A DNA stretch of 64,000 nucleotides from JACCXG01 sp963836735 (lineage in GTDB: Bacteria > Acidobacteriota > Vicinamibacteria > Vicinamibacterales > 2-12-FULL-66-21). Where the stretch lies: contig CAWIKP010000025.1 in NCBI GenBank assembly GCA_963836735.1, forward strand, positions 734,680-798,679. The letters are read 5' to 3'. Below are positions 38,207-46,500 of this stretch, piece after piece (within the stretch, counting starts at the first letter, position 1; every line of letters starts with the position of its first letter). The notes below the pieces were generated by a model. That model made no database searches and had not been told where the DNA came from. It was given only the letters and a program-made list of their open reading frames with translations. Made by a program: the position numbers and the translations under genes.

Positions 38207-39601
38207 ATGACGACAACCGCGGAAGTCGTGAGGATCGACGGGTTCCGAGGCCGGCTAATCAGTACCGACCACGCCGACTACGACATCGCCCGTGCAGTCT
38301 GGAACGGTGCCATCGACCGGCGCCCGCGCCTCATCGCCCGATGCATCGGGACCGCCGACGTGGTCGCGGCCGTGCGTTTCGCACGCGACCACGACCTGGA
38401 GATCGCCATACGGGGCGGAGGCCACAACGTGGCGGGCACCGCCGTGTGCGACGACGGGATCGTCATCGACCTCTCGGCAATGCGGGCCGTGCGGGTCGAT
38501 CCCGCCGGCCGCAGGGCCTGGGTGCAGGGGGGTGCGCTCTGGGGCGACGTCGACCGCGAGACGCAGGCGCACGGTCTGGCCACCACCGGCGGAATCGTGA
38601 GCCACACCGGGGTCGCCGGTCTCACCCTCGGCGGCGGCGTCGGCTGGCTGATGCGCAAGCACGGCCTCACGGTCGACAATCTCCTCGCGTCCGACGTCGT
38701 GACGGCCGACGGCAGGCTGCTGCGGGCGTCCGAGGACGAGCACCCCGACTTGTTCTGGGCGTTGCGAGGCGGCGGCGGCAACTTCGGCGTGGTCACCTCG
38801 TTCGAGTTCCGCCTTCACTCCGTCGGGCCCACTGTCCTGGCCGGGCCCATCCTCTGGGACGCGACCGACGTCCGGGACGTCCTCCGCTTTTACCGCGACT
38901 TCGTCCGCGACGCTCCCGACGAGCTCGGCACGGTCGTGAGGTTTGGCGCCGCGCCGCCGCTACCGGATATTCCCGAGGATCTGCACTGGCGCCCGGTGGT
39001 GATGGTCGGTACCTGCTACGCCGGGCCGATCGCGGACGGTGAGCAGGTGCTCCGCCCGCTCCGCGCATCCCGGACTCCGCTCCTCGACCTGGTCGGGCCC
39101 ACGCCGTACGTGGACTTTCAGAGCGCGCTCGACTCGACCGTCGTCCACGGTTGGAACTACTACTGGAAGTCCACCCACCTCCCCGAGCTCCGCGACGACC
39201 TCATCGACGTGCTCGCCGAGCACGCGTTCTCCAGTTCATCGCCGCGGTCGTACGCGGCGATGTTCCATCTGAAGGGGGCCGTGAGCCGCGTGGCTGAGGG
39301 CGTGACGGCGTTCGGAAACCGGCAGGCGTCGCACGCGATCACCCTCGATGGTGTGTGGCGGCCCGGCGAGGACTTCGGCGACCGGGACACCGCCTGGACG
39401 AGGAGGTTCTTCGCCGCCCTCGGCCGCTTCCGCGAAGGCGTCTACGTCAACTTCCTCGGCGGCGACGAAGACCCCGACCGGGTCCGTGAGGCGTACGGCG
39501 ACTCCGTCTACGAGCGGCTGGTTGACGTGAAGGCCACGTACGACCCCGAGAACGTCTTCCACTACAACCAGAACATCCGCCTTCGCTCCGCGTCCGCTTG
39601 A
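38207..39601 (+). CDS. FAD-linked oxidase, berberine-bridge-enzyme type
   Basis: Intact, 464 residues. FAD-binding (PCMH) domain with the covalent-FAD His in AIRGGGHNVAGTAV (about residue 73), GVAGLTLGGGVGWLMRKHGL, ASDVVTADG and FWALRGGGGNFGVVT. The C-terminal BBE segment is DRVREAYGDSVYERLVDVKA then TYDPENVFHYNQNI. There is no obvious second covalent Cys. No signal peptide. The last codons (LRSASA) lie in the first unit of the tandem repeats that follow. The substrate is unknown, perhaps a sugar or plant-type metabolite. Confidence 0.9.
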   Translation: MTTTAEVVRIDGFRGRLISTDHADYDIARAVWNGAIDRRPRLIARCIGTADVVAAVRFARDHDLEIAIRGGGHNVAGTAVCDDGIVIDLSAMRAVRVDPAGRRAWVQGGALWGDVDRETQAHGLATTGGIVSHTGVAGLTLGGGVGWLMRKHGLTVDNLLASDVVTADGRLLRASEDEHPDLFWALRGGGGNFGVVTSFEFRLHSVGPTVLAGPILWDATDVRDVLRFYRDFVRDAPDELGTVVRFGAAPPLPDIPEDLHWRPVVMVGTCYAGPIADGEQVLRPLRASRTPLLDLVGPTPYVDFQSALDSTVVHGWNYYWKSTHLPELRDDLIDVLAEHAFSSSSPRSYAAMFHLKGAVSRVAEGVTAFGNRQASHAITLDGVWRPGEDFGDRDTAWTRRFFAALGRFREGVYVNFLGGDEDPDRVREAYGDSVYERLVDVKATYDPENVFHYNQNIRLRSASA

Positions 39602-39811
39602 TCGGGACAGACGCGGAGCTTCGGCGAGACAGGTCCGTTTTCGCTCCGCGTCCGCTTGATCGGGGACAGACGCGCAGCTTCGGCGAGACAGGTCCGTTTC
39701 GCTCCGCGTCCGCTTGATCGGGGACAGACGCGGAGCTCCGGCGAGACAGGTCCGTTTTCGCTCCGCGTCCGCTTGATCGGGACGGACGTGGAGCTACGGC
39801 GAGACGGGTCG
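39585..39811. repeat. Four tandem ~58-bp repeats
   Basis: Units start at 39585, 39643, 39701 and 39760 (58, 58, 59 and ~52 bp). Each contains GCTCCGCGTC, a ~16-base loop and GACGCGGAGC, so every unit can form a hairpin, followed by GGCGAGACAGGTCCGTTT. Units differ by a few substitutions and one-base indels. There are no spacers, so this is not a CRISPR. The last unit ends 13 bp before the convergent cytochrome stop. Confidence 0.9.
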
Positions 39812-39823
39812 TGGAAGATCTGT

Positions 39824-40729
39824 CTATTTGTTTCCGAACGCCTTCGCCGGCACGCTGCGCAGGTACAGCCACAGCGCCTTCACCTCGTCATCGGTCATCC
39901 CCGAGAAGCCCGGCCAGGGCATGAAGATGTTGATCTGCGTCCCGTTGGGCCTGACGCCATGGCGAAGCGCGCGTTCGAAATCCGCCTCCGTCCACTTCTC
40001 GAGACCGGAGGGATCGGGTGTGAGATTGGTGGCCGCTGGTGAACCGGGCGGTCCCTCGACATGGCCTCCGGAGAGGCCCGGACCGTGGCAGCCATTACAT
40101 CCGGTGAAGCTCGCGAGATAGCGTCCGTATTCGAGCGTCGGCCCCGGCGGAACGACGGCGGGATATGGAACGGACCGCGTCCGATCGGTGATGAGCGTGA
40201 CCTGTCCCGCGACCAGCAGCGCCCGGCCCAGCGGCCCGAGGCGTGACGGCGGCAGCTCCCTGTCAACCGGCGGCACCTGTTTCAGGTACGCGATCAAGTC
40301 CCCCAAGTCCACTTCGTTCATGAACACGAACGCCTCGCTGGGCATGACCAGCAACGAGGTGCCGTCGCGATGGATCCCGTGCCGGATGGCGCGGACCCAG
40401 TCCGCATCCGCGAAGGTCGGGCCGAGGCCGCCAGCGCCGCGAGTGAGGTTCGGCGCGGCAAGGGTCCCGAACGCGCTCGGCTGCTGCAGCATCTGGCCAC
40501 CGAGATCCGGGCCATGACAGAGTGTGCAGCTGGCGACCGCGGTCGCCAGATGCCTGCCGCGCTCGATCGCGGCGGCGTCCGCAGGAATGCTCCGCGGCAC
40601 TACGACATCGACGGTGTGAACCCGGTTGATCCGGCGCCAGCTGACCACGCCGACGACCGCCACGCCGAGCAGCACCAGCGCGACAACGACCGCGACGGCA
40701 ATCCCAATCCAGCGAAACACTCTGCCCAT
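39824..40729 (-). CDS. Membrane-anchored di-haem cytochrome c
   Basis: 301 residues. N-terminal anchor (WIGIAVAVVVALVLLGVAVV), two c-type haem sites CTLCH (about 68-72) and CNGCH (about 209-213). Likely axial Met lies in LLVMPSEAFVFM and IFMPWPGFSGM. I use ATG 40729, 7 bp after the cupin stop; the longer frame has no conserved sequence. It is last gene of a four-gene run and probably passes electrons from a periplasmic dehydrogenase. Confidence 0.88.
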   Translation of the reverse strand: MGRVFRWIGIAVAVVVALVLLGVAVVGVVSWRRINRVHTVDVVVPRSIPADAAAIERGRHLATAVASCTLCHGPDLGGQMLQQPSAFGTLAAPNLTRGAGGLGPTFADADWVRAIRHGIHRDGTSLLVMPSEAFVFMNEVDLGDLIAYLKQVPPVDRELPPSRLGPLGRALLVAGQVTLITDRTRSVPYPAVVPPGPTLEYGRYLASFTGCNGCHGPGLSGGHVEGPPGSPAATNLTPDPSGLEKWTEADFERALRHGVRPNGTQINIFMPWPGFSGMTDDEVKALWLYLRSVPAKAFGNK

Positions 40730-40736
40730 CTGGCCG

Positions 40737-41219
40737 TTACCTCGATGACCCGTGCTTGCGGCGAGCCGGCGAACGTTTCGCCTTCTTCGGCTCGGTCGGC
40801 TTTCGAAGGCTGCGCCACGGCTCTTCGTCGTAACAGTCAATCAGGAAGGGACCGTCGGCCTCGGCCGGGGACAGGATCGCCAGGAACGTCATCGGCTCGT
40901 TCGAGACGTTGTGAATGGCGTGGACGACCTTCTCGCGAATGAACGCGCACTCCCCTGCCTTCAGCGTCCGCTTCTCGCGATCGACCCACTGCTCCGCGAC
41001 GCCGTCGATCACGTAGATGATCTCTTCGCGCGCGGGGTGATAGTGGAACTGATGGCCGGTGCCGGGCCGCATCGTGACCCGGACCAGCGTGAGCTGCTTC
41101 GTGTCGGTAAAGCCCGGTCGTGACAACCACCAGTGCTTGCCCCAGGGAGCGAGCTCGGTCTCCGCATTCCGGGCAGTGATGAAGCGAAGCGGAGTGGTGC
41201 GGCGTGCGGATCGAGGCAT
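40737..41219 (-). CDS. Cupin-domain protein
   Basis: 160 residues. The cupin barrel has metal-ligand motifs HQFHYHPAREEIIYVIDG and a second motif CAFIREKVVHAIHNVSNEPM. The C-terminus is basic (KPTEPKKAKRSPARRKHG). The ATG at 41219 is 4 bp after the TIM-barrel stop. It could be a small isomerase, dioxygenase or sensor; nothing here decides between these. Confidence 0.85.
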   Translation of the reverse strand: MPRSARRTTPLRFITARNAETELAPWGKHWWLSRPGFTDTKQLTLVRVTMRPGTGHQFHYHPAREEIIYVIDGVAEQWVDREKRTLKAGECAFIREKVVHAIHNVSNEPMTFLAILSPAEADGPFLIDCYDEEPWRSLRKPTEPKKAKRSPARRKHGSSR

Positions 41220-41223
41220 CTGG

Positions 41224-42066
41224 TCAGTTCTTCCGGATACGCTTGAAGCTGCGAATCTGTTCGGCGATCGCCCGCTCCGCCGGCAGCCGCTCGACCGAGC
41301 TGGCGCCATAGAAGCCGTCGACGCCGCGGCAGTGCTGAATGATGTAGTCGGCGTCGGGCGGCTCGGAGATCGGCCCGCCGTGGCAGATCACCAGCACCTC
41401 GGGATTCACCCCGCGCGCCGCGTCGGCGATCCGCTGAATGCGCTCGACGCAATCCTCCAGCGTCTTCGAGCTCTTTGCGCCAATCGAGCCGCCGGTCGTC
41501 ACGCCCATGTGCGCCACGATCAGGTCCGCGCCGGCATCGGCCATGCGCTCGGCCTCCGACGGGTTGAAGACATAAGGCGTCGTCAGGAGGTCCATCTGCC
41601 GCGCCAGGCGGATGATGTCCACTTCGAGCTGATAGCTCATGCCGGTTTCTTCGAAGGCCTGCCGCATGTCGCCGTCGAAGAGTCCCACGGTCGGAAAGTT
41701 CTGGACGCCCGCGAACCCGAGCGCTCGCAGCTCCTCGAGAAACAGCCGCGCGATGATGAACGGGTCCGTCCCGTTGACGCCGGCCAGCACCGGCGTCCGT
41801 TTCACGACCGGCAGCACCTCGAACGCCATCTCCTTCACGATCTGGTTGGCGTTCCCGTACGCGAGCAGGCCCGCCGAACTGCCGCGGCCGGCCATGCGAT
41901 ACCGGCCGGAGTTGTAGACGATCAGCAGGTCGATCCCGCCGTCCTCCTCGCTCTTCGCCGAGAGCCCCGTCCCCGCGCCGCCGCCAATGATCGGCTCGCC
42001 GCGCGCGATCTGCTCGCGAAAACGCTTCACAATCGCCGTACGGGAATTATCCGGTTTATCGCTCAA
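41224..42066 (-). CDS. TIM-barrel protein of the PEP-hydrolase-like family (partner of Tm-1-like protein)
   Basis: 280 residues, intact. The family is the TIM-barrel signal-transduction or phosphoenolpyruvate-hydrolase-like protein that accompanies UPF0261. Segments: PIIGGGAGTGLSAKSEEDGG, IDLLIVYNSGRYRMAGRGSS, VLAGVNGTDPF, GVQNFPTVGLFDG, LIVAHMGVTTGGSIGA, ICHGGPISEPPD. The start is TTG at 42066, preceded by GGAGGTGATGA; the overlapping ATG is closed after four codons. The exact reaction is unknown. Confidence 0.88.
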   Translation of the reverse strand: MSDKPDNSRTAIVKRFREQIARGEPIIGGGAGTGLSAKSEEDGGIDLLIVYNSGRYRMAGRGSSAGLLAYGNANQIVKEMAFEVLPVVKRTPVLAGVNGTDPFIIARLFLEELRALGFAGVQNFPTVGLFDGDMRQAFEETGMSYQLEVDIIRLARQMDLLTTPYVFNPSEAERMADAGADLIVAHMGVTTGGSIGAKSSKTLEDCVERIQRIADAARGVNPEVLVICHGGPISEPPDADYIIQHCRGVDGFYGASSVERLPAERAIAEQIRSFKRIRKN

Positions 42067-42098
42067 TCATCACCTCCGGGCAACGACACCGCAACGGT

Positions 42099-42245
42099 CA
42101 ACTCCCAACTTCCAACTTCCAACTCCCAAGGGAATCGGTCGAAACAACGGGGTGAAAACAGCGCCAACGAGCTTGTTGGTACGCTTTTCACTCCGCCCTT
42201 TCGAGCCTATTCCCTTGGGAGTTGGAAGTTGGGAGTTGGGAGTTG
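42099..42245. repeat. Family A nested palindromic element, copy A3
   Basis: Outer arms are 42099-42130 and 42215-42245. The inner part, GAAACAACGGGGTGAAAA to CTTTTCACTCCGCCCTTTCG, is a decayed version of the A2 inner hairpin. It lies between two minus-strand genes of one operon. The right arm encodes the last residues of the upstream Tm-1-like protein (NSQLPTSNSQG), whose stop at 42188 falls in the inner part. Confidence 0.88.
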
Positions 42246-43456
42246 ACGTGTCTTCGCATCATTTCCACCAGCGCGTGTGCCGCCGTTTCCGCAAACTCGG
42301 GATCGTTGATATGTAAATCGAGCTCGACGACTCGATCGCCGGGCAGTCCTGTTTTGATCGCCTCGTGCAGCGCGCGCCTGGCCCCCGGATCGTCGAAAGG
42401 CTGCCCTTCGCGATCGATCGCCGACACGCCGCGTCCCGGCAGCAGCACCGAGACCGGTCCGGTCGCCTTCGAGAGCTTGTGCGCGATGTCCGCGCCGATG
42501 GCGGTGTTCTCCGCCGCCGTCGTCCGCATCAGCGTGACGTTCGCGTTGTGGCGGTAGAACAGCCGATCCTTGAACGCTGCGGGAACCGATGACGGCGCGT
42601 AGAAGTTGACCATGTCGACAGCGCCCGTCGAGACCACCTGGGGGATCCCCGCCGCCGCGGCGGCCGTCAGGCGATTGGGACCGGCACTGAGGAACCCGCC
42701 CACGTGCTCATCGGCGAGCTCGGTCGTCGTCAGGTCGAGCACCCCGGCCACGAGTCCTTCGGCTATCAGGGATTCCATCGCCTGGCCGCCGTTGCCGGTC
42801 GCATGGAAGACCAGCACCTCGAAGCCTTCTCTCTCGAGCACCGCTCGCGCCCTCTCGACACAGGGCGTCGTCACGCCAAACATCGTGGCGGCAATCAGCG
42901 GCCGATCTTCTGCCGCCGCTTCCGGACGAGGATAGGTGACGAGTCCCGCCATCGCGCGCGCGGCCTGCGACAGGACTTCGCGGCTGATCCGGTTGATCCC
43001 CAGGATGTCGACGACCGCGTTCAGCATGAAGATGTCCTTGTCGCCGACGAACTGTCTCACCGTCCCCGACGCGAGCGTGCTGAGCATGACCTTGGGCACG
43101 CCGAGCGGGAGCACTCGCATGGCCGAGGTGGCAATGGTCGTACCGGCCGAGCCGCCAAGTCCGAGCACCCCGCTGAGCTTTCCCTGTGCGTATGCCGACG
43201 TCGCCAGCCGAGCGGCGCCGGCCGCCGCGAGGGTCACCGCGTCGCCCCGATCGCCCTTCCGCCGGACCTCCTCGAGCGCGACGCCGGCAAGCTCGAAGAT
43301 CCGCTCGCGGGGCACGTCAGCCTCGACAGCCGGCTCGCCGAGCGCGCCCACATCGACCAGGGTGACGGGAATGTTCCACGACGACAACAGGCCGCGGATG
43401 AAGTCGGCTTCCGTGCCCTTGGTGTCGAGGGTCGCGAAGAGATAGACGGACGGCAT
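42188..43456 (-). CDS. Tm-1-like ATP-binding protein (UPF0261)
   Basis: 422 residues as read. Family segments: VYLFATLDTKGTEADFIRGL, VLGLGGSAGTTIATSAMRVL, PLGVPKVMLSTLASG, VFHATGNGGQAMESLI, VLDLTTTELADEHVGGFLSA and LLPGRGVSAIDREGQPFDD. The natural C-terminus is about AAHALVEMMRRHV; some 18 further residues are encoded by repeat A3. It is first of the run Tm-1-like, TIM barrel, cupin, cytochrome. The family pair is often beside aromatic or plant-compound catabolism genes. Confidence 0.88.
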   Translation of the reverse strand: MPSVYLFATLDTKGTEADFIRGLLSSWNIPVTLVDVGALGEPAVEADVPRERIFELAGVALEEVRRKGDRGDAVTLAAAGAARLATSAYAQGKLSGVLGLGGSAGTTIATSAMRVLPLGVPKVMLSTLASGTVRQFVGDKDIFMLNAVVDILGINRISREVLSQAARAMAGLVTYPRPEAAAEDRPLIAATMFGVTTPCVERARAVLEREGFEVLVFHATGNGGQAMESLIAEGLVAGVLDLTTTELADEHVGGFLSAGPNRLTAAAAAGIPQVVSTGAVDMVNFYAPSSVPAAFKDRLFYRHNANVTLMRTTAAENTAIGADIAHKLSKATGPVSVLLPGRGVSAIDREGQPFDDPGARRALHEAIKTGLPGDRVVELDLHINDPEFAETAAHALVEMMRRHVNSQLPTSNSQGNRLERAE

Positions 43457-43536
43457 CAGGAAGAGCTCGTCAACTCCCAGGGAAGGGGTGTCACCCGCAG
43501 TTGGTAGTTGAATTTGCAGTATATTCCGACGCTGTC

Positions 43537-46500
43537 ATGAGAAAGCTCCTGATTCTGACCACCATCGCGCTCACCGCGCTCACCACTTTCCCCGCCGCAC
43601 AGCAGCAGCGGCCGCAGGCGCAGGGCCAGCTGCGTGTGTTCATCCGGTCCGGGCCGAAGTCCCACGGCCCGGGAGCGCACGACCATCCGCGCTTTCTGAA
43701 GGACTGGGTCCCGCTGCTGAACGCGCGCGGCGCGCGCGCGGCCGGCGCCGAAGGCTTCCCGACCAGGGCACAGCTCGACGAGACCGACGTGCTGATCCTG
43801 CACGCGCAGGAGGCGGGCAACATTCCGGATGCCACGGATCGCAAGAACCTCGCGGACTTCCTCGCGCGCGGCGGCGGCCTGGTCACGATCCACGCGGGTA
43901 ACGTCTCGCGCGATCCGGACTGGTTCCGGACGGTCGCCGGCAGCTCGTGGCGCAACGGCACCACCAAGTGGCTCGAAGGCCCGATGCAGCTGTACTTCAC
44001 GGATCGCGAGAGCCCGATCACGAAGGACATGTCCAACTGGGCGATGGACGACGAGATCTACTACGACATGGATCTGATGCCGGACGTCCACGTGCTGGCC
44101 GCGGCGTATACGCCGAAGCCCGCCGGCGCCCGCAACGCCGGCGCGCAGCGGCGCGCCGACGAGCTCACCGGCGGCGGCAAGCGGGTCAGCGTGTACGACA
44201 TCCAGCCGCAGATCTGGACCTACGAGCGCACGATCGAAGGCGGCAAGACGCCCTATCGCAGCTTCGTCTCGATCCCCGGCCACCTCTACGAGAACTTCAA
44301 CCGCCCCAACTACCGCGCGCTGCTCTTGCGCGGCATCGCGTGGGCGGGCAAGCGGACGAACGTCGACGAGTTCCTGAAGCCCGATGAGAAAGGTGACGCG
44401 CTGCGGTACGTCGAGGGAGGGCCGACCGCCCCGTCGAAGGCGGCCGCGAAAATCGAAGTCCATCCGGAGTTCGATCTCACCCTGGTCGCGGCCGAGCCGC
44501 TGATCCACAAGGCCATGAACATCGATTGGGATGAAAAGGGTCGGCTCTGGGTTTCAGAAACCCCGGAGTACCCGAACGGCCGCCGCGTCCCCAACACCGC
44601 GTTGTGGAAAGACACCGGATCGCTCGAACCGACACAGCAGCGCGATCCCGAAGACACGATCTCTATCCTGTCGGACAGCAACGGCGACGGCATCATGGAT
44701 CGCCGGCACGTGTTCGCCGACAAGCTGGAGCTGGTCACCGGGTTCGTCTTCTACAGAAACGGCGTCATCGCTTCGACCGCCCCGGATATCTGGTACCTCG
44801 AGGACACCAACAATGACGGGGTCGCGGACAAGCGCACGAAGCTGTACGCGGGCCTCGGCACGCAGGACACGCACGCGGTGATCAACAACCTGCGCTGGGG
44901 CCTGGACGGATGGATCTACGCCACGCATGGCTACAGCGTCGGCATGGTGACCTCGCCGGACGGCAAGCAGGAGTTCGGCCGCGACGGCAGCGGCGTGGTC
45001 CGCTTCAAGCCGGACGGCAGCGCGTTCGAGCAGTACAGCAGCCGCGGCGGGAACACCTGGGGACTCGACATCACCTGGGACGGGCAGGTCTTCTGGACCC
45101 AGCCGACCAGCGGCACGGTCTTCTTCCACACCGTGCTTCCCGAGTTCGTGCTCGCGAAGGCCCGGATGCCGGGGACGACCTCGTTCAAAGGGATGATCAG
45201 CGGCCAGACCACCTATCCCGCGATGCAATGGCCGGATCAGGCATACGTGCAGATCGATCTGGTCGGCCAGTTCACGGCGGCGGCCGGGTGCGCGGTGTAC
45301 GAAGGCGGCGCGTGGCCGGAGAAATGGAACTACGCGTACTTCACCGGCGAGCCGACGCTGAACATCGTCCATCAGCAGTTCGTGGCGAAGGACGGCGTCA
45401 GCTACACGACCCGCAAGGAACAGGGCCGCGAGCAGACCGAGTTCATCCGCAGCACCGACATGTGGTTCCGTCCGATCGAGACCCGCGTCGGCCCGGACGG
45501 CGCGCTCTACATCATCGACTTCTACAACCAGGCCGTGATCCACAACGACACGCGCGGTCCGCTGCACGGGCCGGCGAACGCGGCGGTCCGGCCGGATCGC
45601 GATCACTACTTCGGCCGGATCTGGAAGGTGCAGCACAAGCAGGCGCGCAAGCTGACGATGCCGGCGTTGAACCGGCGCGACCTGCCGTCGCTGCTGAAGG
45701 TGATGGAGACCAGCCCGAACGCCCAGGTCAAGCAGACGGCCTGGCGGCTGGCGCAGGAGAACTTCGCCACCGATCCGCGCCTGGTGAAAGCGAAGCGGCC
45801 GATGGGCAGCAGCGTGCTCGACCTCTACGAGCGGGCGCGGACCGCCTCCAGCGGGGAACAGCGGCGCACGCTGCTCGACACGTTCGCAAACAGCCCCGAC
45901 AACTGGACGCGCTCGGCGATCGCCGCGGCGGCGACCGGATCGGCGGCGGCCTATGTGACCGACGCGCTCGGCTATGGGCGTCCCGAGGCGCTCACCGATC
46001 TCGTCTCCGCGATCCTGCCGGGTGCGCTGCCGGCCGATGCCGGCCGGGTGCTGACCGCCGCCGCACGCGCTCCCGGTCAGGCCAACCCGCTCAAGCCGGC
46101 GATCGTCCGCGCGGTCGCGCAAATGAACGGCAGCCTGTCGATGGACGCCTCGACCACTGAGGCGGTGCGGACGCTGCTCGCCAATCCCGCCACCGCCGCC
46201 GCCGCGCTCCCGATCGTCGCCAGGTGGGACACGGCGGGCACGCTGAAGGCCGATGCCGAGCAGCGTGCGGCAGGCCTCGCCCGCGAGCTCGGCGACAGCG
46301 GCACCAGCGACGACCGGAAGGCCGAGATCAGCGCGAGCCTGTTATCGGTGCCGGCGCAGCGCACCGCGGCGCTCTCGGCGATCGAAGCCATGCTGGCGGC
46401 CCCGCAGTCCTCGGACGCGCTCAAGACACGCCTGATCGCGACGCTCGGAAACAATGCCGGCGCCGACACCGACGCCGCGATGATCAACGCGCTCGCCCGC

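Noticed and set aside
39585..39811. Regular ~58-bp repeats as a CRISPR array
   Set aside because: The units are contiguous with no variable spacers, are diverged, and no cas gene is nearby; they are tandem repeats.
44554..46122. 522-codon open frame on the minus strand
   Set aside because: It is antisense to the intact 1663-residue PVC-type protein and has no family features.
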